From the NCBI GenBank assembly GCA_023437485.1, contig JAEZGB010000128.1, positions 1 through 9,212 on the forward strand: a stretch of 9,212 bases of DNA. The letters run 5' to 3'. The stretch is from Bacteroidota bacterium (lineage in GTDB: Bacteria > Bacteroidota > Bacteroidia > Flavobacteriales > Flavobacteriaceae). The position numbers were made by a program, and so were the translations under genes. Shown here one piece after another: positions 7,344-9,212 of the stretch (positions within the stretch are counted from its first letter, which is position 1; each line of letters starts with the position of its first letter). Below the pieces are notes generated by a model, which saw only the letters and a list, made by a program, of their open reading frames with translations, was not told the origin of the DNA and did no database searches.

Positions 7344-8266
7344 CGAAATTTGCCGGCTTTTACGGCTTTTTCCAGGTTTTCCCCAAAGTAGCCCAGTTTG
7401 GCATGCGAGACACTGTTTTGCTGCCCTGCGGAGAATGTTATCGCTGATTTTTGTTCGAGGTGTTTGTCCAGCAAAAGATTGAACGCGTTCCAATTGTGGT
7501 GTGAAGCTTCCATCACTGAGAGGATGGTGGCCATTATTTCTGACAGGTTTTCGTGTAACAGATATTGGCCAGGTTTGCCGGGTTTATTATACAGCATTTT
7601 AGGTTTTCGCCCTGCCAGTTCCAGGAGCTCCGAACCAGGTAGCCTTGAAAAAGTCAAATTGGCGCAAATCTGTGTCAGTTCCGGCAGATGGCCCCGCAGT
7701 TGATCCCAATGCCACCCCTTCATCGCCAAAATTCCCGCGAAAAACGATTCAGGAAAAGCGACAATCCATTTTCCATAGTGTTTTCCATCGGCAATAAAAC
7801 GTTGCGAAATGGAGGCCTTAACTGCTGTTTTAAAGGTCGTAAAACCAGTGGCCCATTCAATTTTTTCAACCAGGGTTTCAGCCTCAAAATAGTCCAGGAT
7901 TGTTTGGGCGTTTCGGGCAAATTTGAGCTCGCTCGCATAAAGAAAACCTTGGTCGTTGGCACTGGCGATGATTTGGCAGATGTCTACGAACATTTTTGCG
8001 TCGATAACCGGTTTTTCCATGTTTTTCAGGTAAGCGCGAGACGGTTCCTGCAATTCTTCAAGAATATCCACCGACACAGTAATAAACCGGCTCAGGTGCA
8101 GGATGAAGTCATGCAACCAGACTGACGTTGGTTTTGCGTCGTAACCCAGTGACCTTTGACATGACTCATAAGTAAAAATTGGTGTACGGTCAGATATAAT
8201 GGCACATTCCAATTGTATTACGCCATCTACTATAAAACCCGGCCCAAATAAGGTAGTGGCAATCAT
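7340..8266 (-). CDS. P63C-domain-like protein, translationally coupled to an upstream transposase-derived HTH protein
   Basis: This 308-residue soluble protein has no signal peptide or membrane segment. I recognise it as resembling the P63C family (phage protein P63 C-terminal domain and relatives), mostly from phage and mobile-element DNA-binding proteins of unknown mechanism. Matching blocks: an N-terminal segment IQLECAIISDRTPIFTYES (17-35); DAKMFVDICQIIASANDQGFL (near 89-109); an EKIEWATGFT block (134-143); GKWIVAFPESFFAGILAMKG (165-184); and a C-terminal region ~185-270 with LTFSRLPGSELLELAGRKPK and LLHENLSEIMATIL, corresponding to P63C itself. The ATG at 8266 overlaps the TGA of the upstream gene as ATGA, a strong sign of translational coupling. 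It is preferred over a TTG at 8287, which would overlap by 25 bases. The protein has no DNA-binding domain of its own, and the upstream HTH protein could supply one. The 3' end shares TTAA with the glyS stop. That the gene is real is near certain; the P63C call is by eye and moderate. Confidence 0.75.
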   Translation of the reverse strand: MIATTLFGPGFIVDGVIQLECAIISDRTPIFTYESCQRSLGYDAKPTSVWLHDFILHLSRFITVSVDILEELQEPSRAYLKNMEKPVIDAKMFVDICQIIASANDQGFLYASELKFARNAQTILDYFEAETLVEKIEWATGFTTFKTAVKASISQRFIADGKHYGKWIVAFPESFFAGILAMKGWHWDQLRGHLPELTQICANLTFSRLPGSELLELAGRKPKMLYNKPGKPGQYLLHENLSEIMATILSVMEASHHNWNAFNLLLDKHLEQKSAITFSAGQQNSVSHAKLGYFGENLEKAVKAGKFR

Positions 8267-8712
8267 TTTTGCAGCATTTTTAACCAATCCGAAAGGCTGA
8301 ATCGGTCATTTTGTGTGTTTACTTCAATATTCTCGGGTTTTCGGGACGTACCAATGCCGTATTCGATAATCCCTGAGCGCTTGAGCCTGCGCAAGATAAA
8401 CCACGCGGTTTTTTGTGTTGTTCCAAGTTCTTTGGCCAGCGCTACCGACGTCATTCCCTGTGGAAGATGCTGCATCAGCCAAATAGCCTGAAACCATTTC
8501 TGCAACGGGATTTTTGAATTGTGAAAAATCGTATTGGTGCGCGCAGTGAAATATTTGCCGGTTTGCTTGCACTTATACCGGTGCCCCGCACATTTATATA
8601 CTTTGGAATTGGCGATGAACGGACTGGTCACGATACCGCCCCAACGGGTCTCGGCAAGATATTCCATGCAGGCATCTTCAGACGGGAAAAGCGATTCAAG
8701 GGTTGGTTTCAC
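8263..8712 (-). CDS. IS1595-type transposase N-terminal-like protein (degenerate zinc ribbon plus HTH, no DDE domain)
   Basis: This is a 149-residue protein similar to the N-terminal third of IS1595-family (ISXO2-like) transposases. An SEDACMEYLAETRWGG block (11-26) comes first. A zinc-ribbon-like stretch (~28-56) has lost the first CPxC pair (SPFI at 30-33) and one Cys of the second (CKQT at 48-51). TARTNTIFHNSKIPLQKWF (56-74) and a helix-turn-helix (~86-112: GMTSVALAKELGTTQKTAW, then FILRRL) follow. The ISXO2-type DDE nuclease domain that should come next is absent; the chain ends after a short tail (DWLKMLQK). Transposition activity is therefore not expected; a DNA-binding role is inferred. 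The start is taken as the GTG at 8712, because family similarity begins there and a TATATTTG box lies 19 bases upstream; a GTG at 8793 would precede the promoter. The TGA stop overlaps the ATG of the P63C-like gene. This could be a domesticated transposase fragment or the first gene of a small accessory cassette. Confidence 0.75.
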   Translation of the reverse strand: MKPTLESLFPSEDACMEYLAETRWGGIVTSPFIANSKVYKCAGHRYKCKQTGKYFTARTNTIFHNSKIPLQKWFQAIWLMQHLPQGMTSVALAKELGTTQKTAWFILRRLKRSGIIEYGIGTSRKPENIEVNTQNDRFSLSDWLKMLQK

Positions 8713-8730
8713 AACGGGTAATTTGGGTGT

Positions 8731-8756
8731 ACAAATATATATAAAATCATAATTGT
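8731..8756. promoter_or_regulatory. imperfect inverted repeat over the promoter of the HTH/P63C pair, possible operator
   Basis: ACAAATAT at 8731-8738 is mirrored by ATAATTGT at 8749-8756, with 7 of 8 positions complementary and a 10-base centre. The left arm covers the -7 box, so a protein bound here would block transcription; autoregulation by the HTH protein would fit. The tract is very AT-rich, and chance similarity is a real alternative. Confidence 0.25.
8732..8739 (-). promoter_or_regulatory. putative -7 promoter box of the HTH/P63C gene pair
   Basis: The minus strand reads TATATTTG, a perfect TAnnTTTG match, 19 bases before the GTG at 8712. It lies in an AT-rich tract and inside an imperfect inverted repeat (8731-8756). 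It is the only promoter candidate seen for the two-gene unit and decides the start of the upstream gene. Confidence 0.5.
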
Positions 8757-8822
8757 TTATGGGCTTATTGCCTTTTGGCGGATTTTTTAGCACTTGAAGC
8801 CAAAAATATCAACAATGACGGG

Positions 8823-8836
8823 TTTGTATTAACAAA
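8823..8836. repeat. short perfect dyad in the divergent intergenic region
   Basis: The bases TTTGT-ATTA-ACAAA form a 5-base perfect inverted repeat with a 4-base centre, midway in the 235-base spacer between the HTH/P63C pair and the response regulator gene. It could be a regulator binding site. It is short and AT-rich and has no T-tract, so it is not called a terminator. Confidence 0.25.
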
Positions 8837-8874
8837 TCGGGGAGTAACATCTCAAAACCACTAATTTAGCACTG

Positions 8875-8889
8875 TCCCGATTACCGGGA
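8875..8889 (+). repeat. small GC-rich hairpin in the presumed leader of the response regulator gene
   Basis: TCCCG-ATTAC-CGGGA gives a 5-base-pair GC-rich stem with a 5-base loop, 58 bases before the ATG at 8948. A weak -7-like box (TAATTTAG, 8862-8869) lies just upstream, so the hairpin would fall at the very 5' end of the transcript. No U-tract follows. A role in message stability is possible but not shown. Confidence 0.25.
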
Positions 8890-8947
8890 TGCCGCCCCTA
8901 CTACCGTTTTTCCCTGCTTGTGCCGGACTTGATCCATAGCACAACAA

Positions 8948-9212
8948 ATGATACATCCCTACATCATTGTCGATGATCATTCTGACCACGTGTCGGACCT
9001 CCGTGCCATGGCTTCGGGTTACCCGAATTTGGAATTTGTGGGCAGTGCAAAAAATTACGACGATGCCATTGAGCTGATCCTTGAAAAGCAGCCTGCCGTG
9101 GTTTTCCTTGAAATCGACCCTCAAGATCCTGAAAATCAGCTATCGCTTCATCTGGTGAACGAGACTTTCCGATACATGAAAGTTCCTCCCAAGTTCATTG
9201 TTACGACGGCAT
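8948..9212 (+). CDS. response regulator receiver domain protein (probable LytTR-type), 3'-truncated by window edge
   Basis: The first 88 residues of a CheY-like receiver domain are visible; the frame stays open to the window end. The start MIHPYIIVDDH shows the beta1 strand and the acidic pair Asp9-Asp10. A helix and beta2 follow (LEFVGSAKNYDDAIELI), then beta3 PAVVFLEIDPQ (49-59) and a beta4-like KFIVTTA (82-88). The residue after FL in beta3, normally the phosphoacceptor Asp of FLDI, is Glu55; Asp57 lies two residues later. If this reading is right, the domain may not be switched by standard aspartyl phosphorylation. The output domain is outside the window. A LytTR DNA-binding domain is my expectation from similar flavobacterial regulators, not something seen here. 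The ATG at 8948 is the first start before the receiver fold. The gene is divergent from the HTH/P63C pair across 235 bases, and no adjacent histidine kinase is visible. Confidence 0.85.
   Translation, partial: MIHPYIIVDDHSDHVSDLRAMASGYPNLEFVGSAKNYDDAIELILEKQPAVVFLEIDPQDPENQLSLHLVNETFRYMKVPPKFIVTTA

Noticed and set aside
7330..7420. Intrinsic terminator between glyS and the convergent gene
   Set aside because: The stops overlap, and no stem followed by a T-tract was found on either strand here.
7688..8125. 145-residue plus-strand open frame
   Set aside because: It is antisense to the P63C-like gene, has no recognisable domain and no promoter box. The minus-strand frame shows family blocks throughout.
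8713..8793. N-terminal extension of the transposase-like protein from a GTG at 8793 (27 extra residues)
   Set aside because: The extension contains the TATATTTG promoter box as coding sequence and has no family similarity. The GTG at 8712 sits where IS1595 similarity begins. Not fully excluded.
7340..8793. Complete IS1595-family insertion sequence
   Set aside because: No DDE nuclease domain is encoded in any frame near the HTH gene, and I could not find paired terminal inverted repeats or a target duplication by eye.
8861..9124. 87-residue minus-strand open frame
   Set aside because: It is antisense to the response regulator, whose plus-strand frame gives a clear receiver fold. The minus frame resembles nothing known.
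1..9212. tRNA or rRNA genes, CRISPR array, riboswitch
   Set aside because: No cloverleaf-like segment, rRNA-like sequence, regular direct repeats with spacers, or recognised riboswitch core was noticed. Intergenic spaces are mostly too short to hold them.

Overview
The window looks like a chromosomal stretch from a Bacteroidota bacterium, most likely of the Flavobacteriia type. Four start-proximal boxes match the Bacteroidota -7 promoter element TAnnTTTG. Shine-Dalgarno sequences are essentially absent. The gene content (GH92 mannosidase, a Big_5-type Ig-like lipoprotein, the alpha2-type glycyl-tRNA synthetase beside comF, a flavobacterial-type LytTR-like response regulator) fits that group. 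The species cannot be named from the sequence alone.

Layout. Bases 1-2553 (+) hold the C-terminal ~850 residues of a GH92 alpha-mannosidase whose N-terminus lies upstream of the window. It carries a chitobiase-C-like module and a discoidin (F5/8C) module. Thirteen bases later comes a complete omega-amidase/nitrilase of the YafV/Nit2 type (2567-3337, +). It runs tail-to-tail into, and overlaps by 14 bases, a 529-residue Ig-like lipoprotein (3324-4913, -). The lipoprotein lies downstream of comF (5033-5713, -). An 85-base divergent spacer with a promoter box on each strand separates comF from glyS (5799-7343, +). These are core or widespread genes.

The accessory part is 7340-8712 (-). A small protein resembling only the N-terminal zinc-ribbon plus helix-turn-helix part of IS1595-family transposases (8263-8712) has no DDE nuclease domain and has lost most of its zinc cysteines. 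Its TGA stop overlaps, as ATGA, the ATG of a second gene (7340-8266) encoding a 308-residue protein that I read as a P63C-domain protein, a family known from phage and mobile DNA-binding proteins. The two genes are probably translationally coupled and share one promoter. They are wedged between glyS, whose stop codon they share on opposite strands (TTAA), and a divergent response regulator gene (8948 to the window end, +). This pair is the best candidate here for an undescribed system: a domesticated transposase DNA-binding module working with a P63C partner. Its function is unknown.

I saw no tRNA or rRNA genes, CRISPR array, intact insertion sequence, or strong intrinsic terminator. Genes are tightly packed, and the longest non-coding stretch is the 235-base divergent region at 8713-8947.
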